The notes under the pieces: generated by a model
Told to the model about the DNA's origin: nothing
Database searches by the model: none
The model's input: only the letters and a program-made list of their open reading frames with translations
In this document: positions 1 to 7,888 of the stretch, piece after piece
Numbering within the stretch: the first letter of the stretch is position 1
Layout: each line of letters opens with the position of its first letter
Translations under genes and position numbers: made by a program
Origin: Rhodobacteraceae bacterium UBA2553
Lineage (GTDB): Bacteria; Pseudomonadota; Alphaproteobacteria; Rhodobacterales; Rhodobacteraceae
Assembly (NCBI GenBank): GCA_002340515.1
Contig: DDMF01000001.1
Coordinates: forward strand, 11,986 to 28,365
Direction: 5' to 3'
DNA: 16,380 nt

Positions 1-2
1 AC

Positions 3-206
3 CGTATCCCCGCGCCGGAAAAAGGCGAGGGCAAGATGAAGCTGGTAGGTGACGTTGATTTCGCCTCTGCGTCACAGGTTGCGGGGGCGATCACGCCTGT
101 ACCCGGCGGCGTTGGCCCCATGACCATCGCGTGCCTGTTGGCCAACACGCTGACCGCCTGCTGCCGCGCCAATGGGTTGGTTGAACCTGAGGGCCTGACC
201 GCCTGA
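3..206 (+). CDS. folD: FolD, bifunctional methylenetetrahydrofolate dehydrogenase/cyclohydrolase, 3' end
   Basis: Only the last 67 residues are present; the gene starts left of the window. FolD is cytosolic and interconverts 5,10-methylene-, 5,10-methenyl- and 10-formyl-tetrahydrofolate in one-carbon metabolism. The visible part holds the family's C-terminal signature: a GDVDF segment followed by ITPVPGGVGPMTIA, the glycine-rich loop of the NAD(P)-binding domain, then the final helix ending in a TGA stop at 204-206. The codon frame is clean to the window edge. An intrinsic terminator follows within 60 bases, so folD is the last gene of its transcript. Identity is secure; nothing can be said about its start or promoter. 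Confidence 0.93.
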   Translation, partial: RIPAPEKGEGKMKLVGDVDFASASQVAGAITPVPGGVGPMTIACLLANTLTACCRANGLVEPEGLTA

Positions 207-231
207 CACACTTCGAATACGAAAGACCCTA

Positions 232-263
232 GGGTGAGGCGCATCAGCGGCTCGCCCTTTTTT
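232..263 (+). terminator. Rho-independent terminator after folD
   Basis: An 11-base stem (232-242 with 247-257, one G-G mismatch and one G-T pair) closes a four-base ATCA loop and is followed directly by six T residues at 258-263. It lies 26 bases after the folD stop and before the chemoreceptor gene, as expected for the end of the folD transcript. Confidence 0.8.
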
Positions 264-392
264 ATGCGGATCCTCCTCAAACAAGACCAAACCAATATCG
301 AGAAATCGTTTTTGTTTTTTTGCATCAATCCTAACCAACTGTTCATTTCCCCCGCTTAGGGTCCGAATGGAAACCGATTAAAGGGGATTGAA

Positions 393-2792
393 ATGGCCCG
401 AGCTTGGTCCATCACGTCGATGTCTCGCTATCTTGTTGCTTTGATCAGCACGATTGGTATTTTGCTGTCTGCTGCTGCGATTTACATGGTTGTGCAAATC
501 AATGAAAGCCGCGAGGCGTGGCATTCTTATGAACATGCAAGTGCGGCGCGCTCACGCGCGTTGACGGATGTCGTCACCTCGTTTGGCTATGGTGGGCTGA
601 TTCATCGCTTTAAAAACTACGTTATTCGCAATGACAAAAGCGAAGTGGCCAAGGCGGGGCAATCAGCACAGGACGTATTGACCGCGCTTCACGACCTCGA
701 GACGCAAAACCCCACCGAACAGGAACAGGAGGCGATCGACGCCCTGCGCAAAACGGTCAATGAGTATTCGGATGCTCTGCAAGCGGCCCAGGCGGCATAT
801 ATTTTCGGCAATACGCCCGAGGCTGTGGATGGGGATGTTGTTGTTCAGGATGCCGAAGCCTTGGTCGCATTGCAGTATTTGTTTGAAACGACCGAAGCGG
901 ATGAATTGGGCGGGCATGCCAGTAAGCATTTCCATATTGTTTCGTTAAAACGCGAACTTGGCTATGGTGGCTTGATCCACCAGTTTAAGAACTATGTTCT
1001 TCGTCACGATGAAAAGCGTATCGCGCTGGTCGCGTCGGCGTTGGAGCGGGTGCGCGCAAGTCTTGCTGTTTATCGGACCTTTGAGGTGACCCCAAATGAA
1101 GAGACTGCGCTGAACGATATCGAGAGTGTGATCCAAGCCTATGAAACGGCGATGGAACAAGCGGTGGCCATGGTCAAACAAGGTAAGTCTGCGGCTGAAA
1201 TCGACAAAGCCGCAAAAGTGTCAGACGCGCCTGCGCTTGCCGGAATCGCAACTTTGGTGGATGCGCAGATGTCCGAAACGGATCAGGCGGCAGATCGCTT
1301 GGACCTGACCCTTGTAAAAGTGGAAAACCTTGCGCTTATTGTTGCTGTGTTTGTGGTGATTGCACTTGGTGCCACGGCGTTTGTGACCTCACATGTTTTG
1401 TTGCGGAAAATCGCCCGACCGGCACGCCATATTGCAACAGAGCTTGATAGGCTGAGCAAGGGTGACACCTCGATCGATGTGGATCATATGCTGTCAGACA
1501 CAGAAATTGGTGCGATCGCTCGGGCGTCACAAGCCTTTCGCGAAAACCTGCTTCACGCCATTGAGTTGGAGCAAGAGCAAAAAGAAGCCAGCGAGCGCGA
1601 ACGAGAATTTCTGCAACAAAACATTGTAAAAGAGCAGAAAGAGCGGGCATTTGCCGATGAGGTTGCTCGGGTTGAAAAGGAGCGCTTGCAAGAAATGGAG
1701 CAGGTGCAAGAAGAAATCAATGACGTGATTGCCCATGCTGTTCGGGGCGATTTTGGCCATCGCGCAGACACCAAAGTTGGTAGCGCCACTTTGTCGGGCA
1801 TGATTGATGCAATTAACACTCTGCTGACGGGTATTGAAACCAGCCTGGGTGAAACCGGGCGGGTGTTAAAGGAACTTGCAACAGGAAATCTGAGCGCGCG
1901 GATGGATGGGCATTACGAAGGTGTGTTTGCTGAATTGCAGGACAATATGAACCTCACGCTGCATACGCTTGAAGAAATGGTGGATGCGATTGCAAGCAGC
2001 GGGGTAACGGTGGCACGCAAATCAGATGATATCCGCTCGGCAGCAACGGCGCTTGCCCACCGTACGGAAAGTTCGGCCTCCTCATTGGAGGAAGCTGCGG
2101 CGGCTCTTGAAGAAATCAGCTCAACCGTTACATCGGTTTCAGAAAATATCGAACGCGCCAGCGAAAGTGCAACGGAGGCGGAGCAGAACGCAAGGACCAC
2201 CTCTGAGGTGGCCGAACGCGCAGTGAACTCGTTGGATGCGGCTGCTGCAACCACCACCAACATCAATAAAATTGTCAGCGTGATCGAAGATATTGCATTT
2301 CAGATCAATCTGTTGGCCCTAAATGCGGGAGTGGAAGCTGCCCGCGCTGGAGATAGTGGCCGGGGCTTTGCGGTGGTTGCATCAGAGGTGCGTGCGCTTG
2401 CGCAGCGGTCATCTGATGCAGTGGGTGAAATCACCACCGTTGTTGACGAAAACACCCATGCCGTCGAAAACTCGGTTTCCATGGTGGCTCAGGCGATGGA
2501 AAAAGTTACAGAGATCAGCACTGCAATCGGGACAATTTCACGCCAGACTTCGGAAGCGGCTGAGGCCGTGAACCAACAAGCCAAAGGCTTGGTCAGTGTA
2601 AGTGAAAGTATCACGCATCTCGATGCCGCGACCCAAGAGAACGCGGCACTATTTGATCAAGTACGAGAAAATAGTGAGCATTTGCGCGAGCAAGCGCGCT
2701 CATTGGAAGAGGCTCTGGGTAAGCTAGCTGTTCAAGATCAACAGCGACACAGGGATCCATCAATAGAAAAAGAAGCCTTTGCCGCCGAGTGA
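393..2792 (+). CDS. Methyl-accepting chemotaxis protein with duplicated sensory module
   Basis: This is a 799-residue transmembrane chemoreceptor. TM1 is near residues 13-33 and TM2 near 312-334, enclosing a periplasmic sensor of about 280 residues. A HAMP domain follows TM2 (about 335-388), then a charged coiled coil (388-440) and two further HAMP-like stretches (about 440-482 and 486-527). The signalling domain has the canonical hairpin tip at 631-673 (IEDIAFQINLLALNAGVEAA and onward), which binds CheA and CheW. The sensor contains GYGGLIHRFKNYV at 65-77 and GYGGLIHQFKNYV at 190-202, exactly 125 residues apart. No C-terminal pentapeptide for CheR docking is seen; the tail ends EKEAFAAE. The start is supported by AAGGGGATTGAA just upstream. 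No che genes lie nearby, so it looks like an orphan receptor. The ligand is unknown. Confidence 0.95.
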   Translation: MARAWSITSMSRYLVALISTIGILLSAAAIYMVVQINESREAWHSYEHASAARSRALTDVVTSFGYGGLIHRFKNYVIRNDKSEVAKAGQSAQDVLTALHDLETQNPTEQEQEAIDALRKTVNEYSDALQAAQAAYIFGNTPEAVDGDVVVQDAEALVALQYLFETTEADELGGHASKHFHIVSLKRELGYGGLIHQFKNYVLRHDEKRIALVASALERVRASLAVYRTFEVTPNEETALNDIESVIQAYETAMEQAVAMVKQGKSAAEIDKAAKVSDAPALAGIATLVDAQMSETDQAADRLDLTLVKVENLALIVAVFVVIALGATAFVTSHVLLRKIARPARHIATELDRLSKGDTSIDVDHMLSDTEIGAIARASQAFRENLLHAIELEQEQKEASEREREFLQQNIVKEQKERAFADEVARVEKERLQEMEQVQEEINDVIAHAVRGDFGHRADTKVGSATLSGMIDAINTLLTGIETSLGETGRVLKELATGNLSARMDGHYEGVFAELQDNMNLTLHTLEEMVDAIASSGVTVARKSDDIRSAATALAHRTESSASSLEEAAAALEEISSTVTSVSENIERASESATEAEQNARTTSEVAERAVNSLDAAAATTTNINKIVSVIEDIAFQINLLALNAGVEAARAGDSGRGFAVVASEVRALAQRSSDAVGEITTVVDENTHAVENSVSMVAQAMEKVTEISTAIGTISRQTSEAAEAVNQQAKGLVSVSESITHLDAATQENAALFDQVRENSEHLREQARSLEEALGKLAVQDQQRHRDPSIEKEAFAAE

Positions 2793-2808
2793 TATTTTGG
2801 TTCGACAC

Positions 2809-3603
2809 TTAGTCGGAAAACTTTGCAGGGCGCTTTTGCATCCCCGCCATGACCGCTTCCATTTGGTTCTTCTGTCCGACCAAAGCTTCTTGTGCTTTGC
2901 TTTCTGCGATCAAGGTCTCGCGCCAGCCTGTAAGTTCGGTCTCGGAAATAAGCTTCTTCGCCGACCTGACAGCGTCGGGGGATTTCCCAGCAATCTCCTG
3001 CGCCAATGTTTTTGCCGTTTCTAAGGGGGTATCGCAAAGTTCGGTCACAAAGCCCCAAGCCAGCGCATCCTCAGAGGAAAACACCTGTGCGGTATAGGTG
3101 ATTTTTCGAATGATATCTTCGCGTGCGAGACGGCGCATCAGAACCATTCCCCCCATATCAGGCACCAACCCCCAGCGTCCTTCCATAACCGAAAACTTGG
3201 TGTTTGGATCGGCGATGCGAATGTCTGCACCCAACATCATTTGGAACCCCCCACCAAATGAAAACCCGTGTACCGCAGCTATGACAGGTTGTGGAAGCTC
3301 TGCCCAAACCATGGCAACGGCTTGAAATAGGTTGGAATCCCCATGCGTCCTTTGCGTGAAGCCACCGTCGGACATGGCCGCCTGCGCAATTAAAGGTATT
3401 GCTGCAAGGTCCAGCCCCGCACAAAATGCTTCTCCATCGCCGGTGAGGACCACCGCGCGAATGTCTTTGCGCTTGGCCAATTCCTGCCCTGCAGCGACAA
3501 TCGCTTCAATCATCGCCAAATCCAACGCGTTGCGTTTTTCAGGGCGTGACAATGTTACGATAGCGACTTGATCTTCTTGTGTGATGGTCACGCGGTCAGA
3601 CAT
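2809..3603 (-). CDS. Crotonase-family enoyl-CoA hydratase/isomerase
   Basis: This 264-residue protein has the usual crotonase length. The acyl-CoA/oxyanion-hole signatures are AFCAGLDL (59-66) and AAVHGFSFGGGFQ (109-121), followed by the substrate-loop region EGRWGLVPDMGG (141-152). Aligned by eye to rat mitochondrial enoyl-CoA hydratase, the second catalytic Glu is kept (E141), but the first Glu, after the GGG turn, is Gln121. D149 sits where dienoyl-CoA isomerases have an active-site Asp. Hydration, isomerisation or another crotonase reaction on a CoA thioester is therefore possible, and the substrate cannot be named. AGGAG stands 7 bases before the ATG. It follows the thioesterase gene by 65 bases on the same strand and is probably co-transcribed with it. 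Its stop lies 16 bases from the convergent chemoreceptor stop. Confidence 0.9.
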   Translation of the reverse strand: MSDRVTITQEDQVAIVTLSRPEKRNALDLAMIEAIVAAGQELAKRKDIRAVVLTGDGEAFCAGLDLAAIPLIAQAAMSDGGFTQRTHGDSNLFQAVAMVWAELPQPVIAAVHGFSFGGGFQMMLGADIRIADPNTKFSVMEGRWGLVPDMGGMVLMRRLAREDIIRKITYTAQVFSSEDALAWGFVTELCDTPLETAKTLAQEIAGKSPDAVRSAKKLISETELTGWRETLIAESKAQEALVGQKNQMEAVMAGMQKRPAKFSD

Positions 3604-3668
3604 TTTTGAGCTCCTGAAGTTTGGGCCATTTTGGGCAAAAAGAAGACAGAGGAAAGTGTCACGTCGCG

Positions 3669-4103
3669 TCAGGATCGGGCTTTACGTATCGGCACCATTG
3701 TTCCCAACAAGGCGGCGATTTGCACGCGTGCCTCACCGGTGATGGCCCAAACTTTGGCCTCAACGCTGATCAGCCGTTTACCTGCCCTGATCACATGGCC
3801 CTCAGCCTCCAACCGATCACCACGCGCTGGGGCCAGCAGGTTGATCTTGATTTCCGCGGTCAAAACTTCGTCTTGGGGATCCATCAGGCTTAGTGCCGCG
3901 TAGCCTGCAGCAGTATCGCCCAGGCCAAAGGTCAACGCCGCATGGCCAAACCCGTGCTGTTGTTTGTTCCCCTCCAAAATTGGGGCAGAGATTGTGCAAT
4001 AGCCTTCGGACACGTTCGTAAGCACGGCGCCAAAACTGTGCATCATGGATTGGGCGTCAAAACTTGCGTTAAGACGGGCCACATTCTCCGGGCTGCAGGT
4101 CAT
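3669..4103 (-). CDS. PaaI-family hotdog thioesterase
   Basis: This 144-residue single hotdog-fold protein probably hydrolyses acyl- or aryl-CoA thioesters in the cytosol. The family signature is at residues 50-69: HGFGHAALTFGLGDTAAGYA. The HG turn starts the central helix and D63 lies where PaaI has its catalytic Asp. The second strand block, LTAEIKINLLAPARGDRLEAEG, is also typical. The usual HGG is HGF here. An AAGGAGAGTGAA ribosome site directly precedes the ATG. It lies 61 bases after pdeM and 65 bases before the crotonase gene. Pairing with the crotonase suggests a small acyl-CoA-handling unit, but the substrate is unknown. Confidence 0.87.
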   Translation of the reverse strand: MTCSPENVARLNASFDAQSMMHSFGAVLTNVSEGYCTISAPILEGNKQQHGFGHAALTFGLGDTAAGYAALSLMDPQDEVLTAEIKINLLAPARGDRLEAEGHVIRAGKRLISVEAKVWAITGEARVQIAALLGTMVPIRKARS

Positions 4104-4164
4104 TTCACTCTCCTTGTTGTGACGCGGCCGTTAAAGCTAAAGCTAATGTTCTCAAGACGTTGCA

Positions 4165-4842
4165 TCATGAGTTGCGCGGCATAGGGATCGGATGTGGTGG
4201 CGAACCCAGCATGACGGCGATCGCCTCTGGGCGCATCAACTGGCTGAGCGCTGCGTCATCCGACCGCAATCCACCGGTATATGTGCCATATGCGGGCAGG
4301 ATCACGCGGTCGCTGTCCATCAAAAGACAGGGGCGCGACAGGCTCCGGTCGCGCAGGTTCAATCGCGCTTTTGGGTGATAATGCCCAGAGACTTCGCAGG
4401 CCGCACCCGTTTTGGCGATATGACGAAAGTGCAGAGGCGGGTGAAAAAGTTCGGCCATATGGGTGCCGCCAAACTCGACCGGGCCGGGATCATGGTTGCC
4501 TTCAATCCAGACCCAACGCCGCCCGGCCATAAGCCGGGTCAGCCATATGGCTTCGTCCTGTGCTAGGTTTTCGGCGGCGGTAAGATCGTCAAAACTATCC
4601 CCCAGACATACAATAATACGTGCGCTGGTGCGTTCAATGTCACGCTCCAGCCGGATCAGTGTGTCTTTGGTTTCATAGGGTGGCAAAAGATGCCCGCCGC
4701 GCCGCGCAATCCGTTCCGCTTTTCCCAAATGCAGGTCCGAGACGCAGAGCAGGTTTTCCTGTCCCCACCACAATGCGCCGGACGGCAGCAATGTCAGCGC
4801 AGTGCCTGCAAATAAAAAGTTGTATCCGTTCAGGTCGCTCAT
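4165..4842 (-). CDS. pdeM: PdeM, ligase-associated DNA damage response metallophosphoesterase
   Basis: This 225-residue calcineurin-like metallophosphoesterase has its five motif blocks in order: SDLHLGK (35-41), GDSFDD (81-86), GNHD (115-118) and GHYHPK (153-158), then a C-terminal segment with Y185 and Y188 near the end. The SDLHLGK and GHYHPK wording is that of the PdeM family of the ligase-associated repair cassette; a Pseudomonas putida member is a manganese-dependent DNA nuclease. The start codon overlaps the helicase stop as ATGA (4839-4842), so the two genes are translationally coupled. The metal-binding residues all appear intact. The physiological substrate is unproven for this organism. 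Confidence 0.92.
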   Translation of the reverse strand: MSDLNGYNFLFAGTALTLLPSGALWWGQENLLCVSDLHLGKAERIARRGGHLLPPYETKDTLIRLERDIERTSARIIVCLGDSFDDLTAAENLAQDEAIWLTRLMAGRRWVWIEGNHDPGPVEFGGTHMAELFHPPLHFRHIAKTGAACEVSGHYHPKARLNLRDRSLSRPCLLMDSDRVILPAYGTYTGGLRSDDAALSQLMRPEAIAVMLGSPPHPIPMPRNS

Positions 4843-7250
4843 CCGTTCTGCGCAAGCCCCGCCTCTGCCATCAATCGCTGGGCTTCAGTCGCCAACAGCA
4901 TGTCTTGCCCTGTACCCTCCACCGGGACGCGGCCAATTTCAAGAAACAATGGTGCGCTGAACGGGGTGACATGAGGGGCGCAGACGTGATCAAGTTTTCC
5001 TTTTGTGCGCGTCAGCAGCGCCTCGATCCGGCCAAAGTCAATCAAGCCGCGCATCGCCTCTTCGCGGGTCAGGCTCAGCAACAGGTGGTCGGGGTCGTAT
5101 TTGCGCAGCGTGTCATAAAGAATGTCGGTGCTGAAGGTCGCTTGCCGCCCGGTGGTGCGTTGGCCGGGATGGTTTCGGGTGATCAGCCCGGCGATGGTGG
5201 CCGCGTTTTTGAAGCTGCGTTTCATCAGGGCATTTTCACTCAGCCAGGTTTCCAGCCCCTCGTGCAGACCGGTCAGATCGAACAAAGGGGTGGGGTCCGT
5301 CACGGGTTGGATGGACCAGATCAGCGTGGCGTAATCGGTGGCGACGAATCCCAGAGGGCCAAGGCTCAATTGCTCCATCTTGCGGGTTGCCAAAAGCCCG
5401 AGCGTCTGCTGTGCATTTTTGCCCGCAAACCCGTATAAACACGTATGCGCGCGGTCGTCCCGCAGGAAGCTTTCGACCAGAACACGCCCCGGCTTGGGCA
5501 GTTGGCTAACGGTCTTTTGCTGGATAACCCAGTCCCTCGTATGGGGGGGCAGGCTGTCCCATCGGCCGCTTTGCAAGAGGTGCAAAATTCGGTCCGACAA
5601 TTGTAGCGAGGTGGAGAATTTGGTGCCGGAAAACACCGCCAACCGGGGCCTGCGCCCCCGATCGCTGGACACTTGAACGACCATTTCGCGCAAGCTCTCA
5701 AACCGCACGATCTTGCCGCCGATCAGGAATGTGTCCCCTTGGGTGAGGGAGGCGGCAAAGCTTTCCTCGACCTCGCCCAAGGCTTTTCCACCGCGACCGC
5801 GCATCCGAACTGTTAATGTGTCCGTGTCAATGATTGTGCCGATATTCATGCGGATAAGGGCCGCTTGTCGGGGGTCGCGCAATTGCCAAAGCCCTTGGGG
5901 GTTTTGCATCAGGCGTTGCCAGCGATCATAGGCGCGCAGGGCATAGCCGCCGGTTGCGACAAAATCGAGGCAGGCGTCAAATTCTGCGCGGGTGAGGGCG
6001 GCATAGGGGCCGGCCTGCGTGACTTCGGCAAAAATTCTGTCTGCGTCAAACGGGGCGGCACAGGCGGTGATCAACAGGTGCTGGCACAAAACGTCGCGCG
6101 GGCCAGGGCCACGCGGGTCGCCATCCAGATCATGGGCGATCACCGCCTCAATCGCGGCGTGACATTCGATGATTTCCCACCGGTTTGCAGGCAATATCAA
6201 TGCTTTAGATGGGGTGTTGTAGTGATGGCCGGAACGCCCAATCCGCTGTACCAACCGTTTGACGTTTTTCGGCGCGCCCACTTGGATGACCAGATCCACA
6301 TCGCCCCAGTCAAGCCCAAGGTCCAGTGAGCCGGTGCAGACCACCGCGCGCAAATGCCCCGCGACCATTGCGGCCTCGACCTTGGTGCGCTGGCCACGAT
6401 CCAGCGAACCATGGTGGATGGCGATAGGTAAGTTGTCCGTGTTGGCCAGCCAGAGGTCGTGAAAAAAGATCTCGGCCTGTGCGCGGGTGTTGTGGAAAAT
6501 GAGGGTGGTTTTATGGGCCTTTACGGCCTCAAGCACCTCGGGGATGGCGTAACGTGCACCGCCGCCTGACCAGGGCGGCGCGGTATTTGTGGTCATCATT
6601 TGGATGTCTGGCGTGGGGCCGGGGTCGGCGGTCAGGACGTCACAAATGGCCGGATGCGGAGCGAGATACCGCGCCAACGCATCCGGGTCATCCACCGTGG
6701 CTGACAGCCCGACGCGGGTAAGATTTGGCCGCATCGCTTGCAAGCGTGTCAGGCAGAGCAACAGTTGATCTCCACGCTTGCTCTCCGCAAGTGCGTGGAG
6801 TTCGTCCACCACCACCCGTTTGAGACCGGCAAATATGCGCGGGGCATCAGGATAGGACAGCAGCAAGGCAAGGCTTTCTGGCGTGGTCAGTAAAATATGG
6901 GGCGGGTCGGCACGCTGGGCTTTTTTCCGCGTCTGCGTGGTGTCGCCCGAGCGATCTTCGATGCGGATGTTCAGGCCCATATCCTCAACCGGTCGCTGTA
7001 GGTTTCGGCGCATATCGGCGGCAAGCGCTTTTAGCGGCGAAATGTAGAGGGTGTGCAGGCCAGCAGACGGGTTTTGGGCCAAATCAATCAGCGACGGTAG
7101 GAAGCCAGCAAGTGTTTTGCCACCGCCGGTGGGCGCAATGAGCAGGGTTGCGGGCGCCGCTGAGCGTTCCAGCATTGCGATCTGGTGCGCATGTGGCGCC
7201 CATCCGCGAGAGGCAAACCATGTCGTAAAGATCGGCGGCAAAGTGGTCAT
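4839..7250 (-). CDS. Ligase-associated DNA damage response DEXH-box helicase (Lhr-Core type)
   Basis: This is an 803-residue superfamily-2 helicase. From the chosen start, Walker A is LLIAPTGGGKT (36-46), motif II is DELH (149-152), motif III is SAT (183-185), and motif VI is QRIGRSGHH (335-343). These are followed by the winged-helix and Lhr-specific core domains. Length and motifs match the ligase-associated Lhr-Core family, which translocates 3' to 5' on single-stranded DNA and unwinds duplexes in repair. The reading frame extends upstream to a TTG at 7331, but I prefer the ATG at 7250. The protein then begins MTTLPPIFTTWFASRGW as in homologues I recall, and this leaves 95 bases for divergent promoters instead of 14. 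Neither start has a strong ribosome site. It is the first gene of the helicase-pdeM pair. Confidence 0.93.
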   Translation of the reverse strand: MTTLPPIFTTWFASRGWAPHAHQIAMLERSAAPATLLIAPTGGGKTLAGFLPSLIDLAQNPSAGLHTLYISPLKALAADMRRNLQRPVEDMGLNIRIEDRSGDTTQTRKKAQRADPPHILLTTPESLALLLSYPDAPRIFAGLKRVVVDELHALAESKRGDQLLLCLTRLQAMRPNLTRVGLSATVDDPDALARYLAPHPAICDVLTADPGPTPDIQMMTTNTAPPWSGGGARYAIPEVLEAVKAHKTTLIFHNTRAQAEIFFHDLWLANTDNLPIAIHHGSLDRGQRTKVEAAMVAGHLRAVVCTGSLDLGLDWGDVDLVIQVGAPKNVKRLVQRIGRSGHHYNTPSKALILPANRWEIIECHAAIEAVIAHDLDGDPRGPGPRDVLCQHLLITACAAPFDADRIFAEVTQAGPYAALTRAEFDACLDFVATGGYALRAYDRWQRLMQNPQGLWQLRDPRQAALIRMNIGTIIDTDTLTVRMRGRGGKALGEVEESFAASLTQGDTFLIGGKIVRFESLREMVVQVSSDRGRRPRLAVFSGTKFSTSLQLSDRILHLLQSGRWDSLPPHTRDWVIQQKTVSQLPKPGRVLVESFLRDDRAHTCLYGFAGKNAQQTLGLLATRKMEQLSLGPLGFVATDYATLIWSIQPVTDPTPLFDLTGLHEGLETWLSENALMKRSFKNAATIAGLITRNHPGQRTTGRQATFSTDILYDTLRKYDPDHLLLSLTREEAMRGLIDFGRIEALLTRTKGKLDHVCAPHVTPFSAPLFLEIGRVPVEGTGQDMLLATEAQRLMAEAGLAQNG

Positions 7251-7345
7251 GCGATCACGATAAGCGGCGCGCGAAAAAAGTGCCAGAGCGGCGACGGACT
7301 GGTCGGGTTGATACGTTCGAAGGTTAGGCAAAAGCGGATCAGGTT

Positions 7346-7809
7346 ATGAAAAATCTGCGCAAATGGGCGACCCCGCTGACAATTGGCTCTTCATTGGTGA
7401 TGGGATCACCGGAGTTTTAATGCTCTTCCACTTGGAAACCATGTTGGGGAAAGTGGTGCATGAATGGGCCGGTTGGCTGATGGTTGTGGGCATCATGGCG
7501 CATGCAGTTTTGAACTGGCACCCCCTGACCAGCTATTTCAAACGTCGTTTGGGGGCCGGGATTATTGCAGCGGGTGTGGCGGTTGCCGCGGTAACGATGT
7601 TGCCGATTGGCGGTGTTGGTGAAAACCCGATGCTGGGATTGGCCAAAGCGGCGCTTTCGGCTGACGCAGAGATCTTAATGCAGATGACGGGGCATGATGT
7701 GCAAGCCGGCACCGCGATTTTGGCCGCAAATGGCATTGACATTGCGCCGGGGCAAAGTCTTGCGGATGTGACGGGAAATGACCGGGGCGCGCAGTTTGCC
7801 GCGCTTTAG
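7346..7809 (+). pseudogene. DUF4405-type membrane protein, frameshifted near codon 20
   Basis: The ATG at 7346 (AGG four bases upstream) opens MKNLRKWATPLTIGSSLVMG, the typical start of this small cytochrome b-like family, but this frame stops at 7418-7420 after 24 residues. The next frame continues ITGVLMLFHLETMLGKVVHE and runs to the TAG at 7807-7809. Adding one base after 7404 would give one 154-residue protein. In that restored protein H29, H39, H53 and H59 fall in or near the first two membrane helices, and the H39/H53 spacing is compatible with heme ligation as in b-type cytochromes. An ATG at 7420 overlaps the stop (TAATG) and is in the downstream frame, so a product lacking the first helix could be made. 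True mutation and sequencing error cannot be separated here. It is divergent from the helicase gene. Confidence 0.78.
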
Positions 7810-7841
7810 GCATTGCTTGCGAAATATGGCCCAAACCTGTG

Positions 7842-7873
7842 GGCGGCGCGTGCCTTACGAGGAGTGCGCCGCC
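7842..7873. terminator. GC-rich inverted repeat between convergent genes
   Basis: A perfect 8-base stem, GGCGGCGC (7842-7849) with GCGCCGCC (7866-7873), encloses a 16-base loop between the DUF4405 stop and the end of the convergent ATPase gene. No T-run follows on either strand, so it is not a standard intrinsic terminator. It may pause polymerase or protect 3' ends. Confidence 0.35.
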
Positions 7874-7888
7874 AGTGACCTGTTGGTA

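Noticed and set aside
2793..2820. Small hairpin between the chemoreceptor and crotonase stops as a terminator
   Set aside because: The TTCGAC/GTCGGA stem is only six pairs with a G-T pair and no T-run, and it overlaps the crotonase stop codon.
4104..4164. Promoter before the thioesterase gene
   Set aside because: A TTGAGA is present on the minus strand but no matching -10 is found at a usual spacing; the tandem AAAGCT copies are too short to interpret.
4620..5438. 272-codon open frame on the plus strand
   Set aside because: It is antisense to pdeM and the helicase, both of which have full motif sets; its composition is non-coding.
7251..7331. TTG start extending the helicase by 27 residues
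   Set aside because: There is no ribosome site, the extension is not like helicase N-termini, and it leaves only 14 bases to the divergent gene.
7395..7410. Programmed -1 frameshift in the DUF4405 gene
   Set aside because: A -1 slip would restore the frame, but there is no slippery heptamer or evident downstream structure; mutation or sequencing error is simpler.
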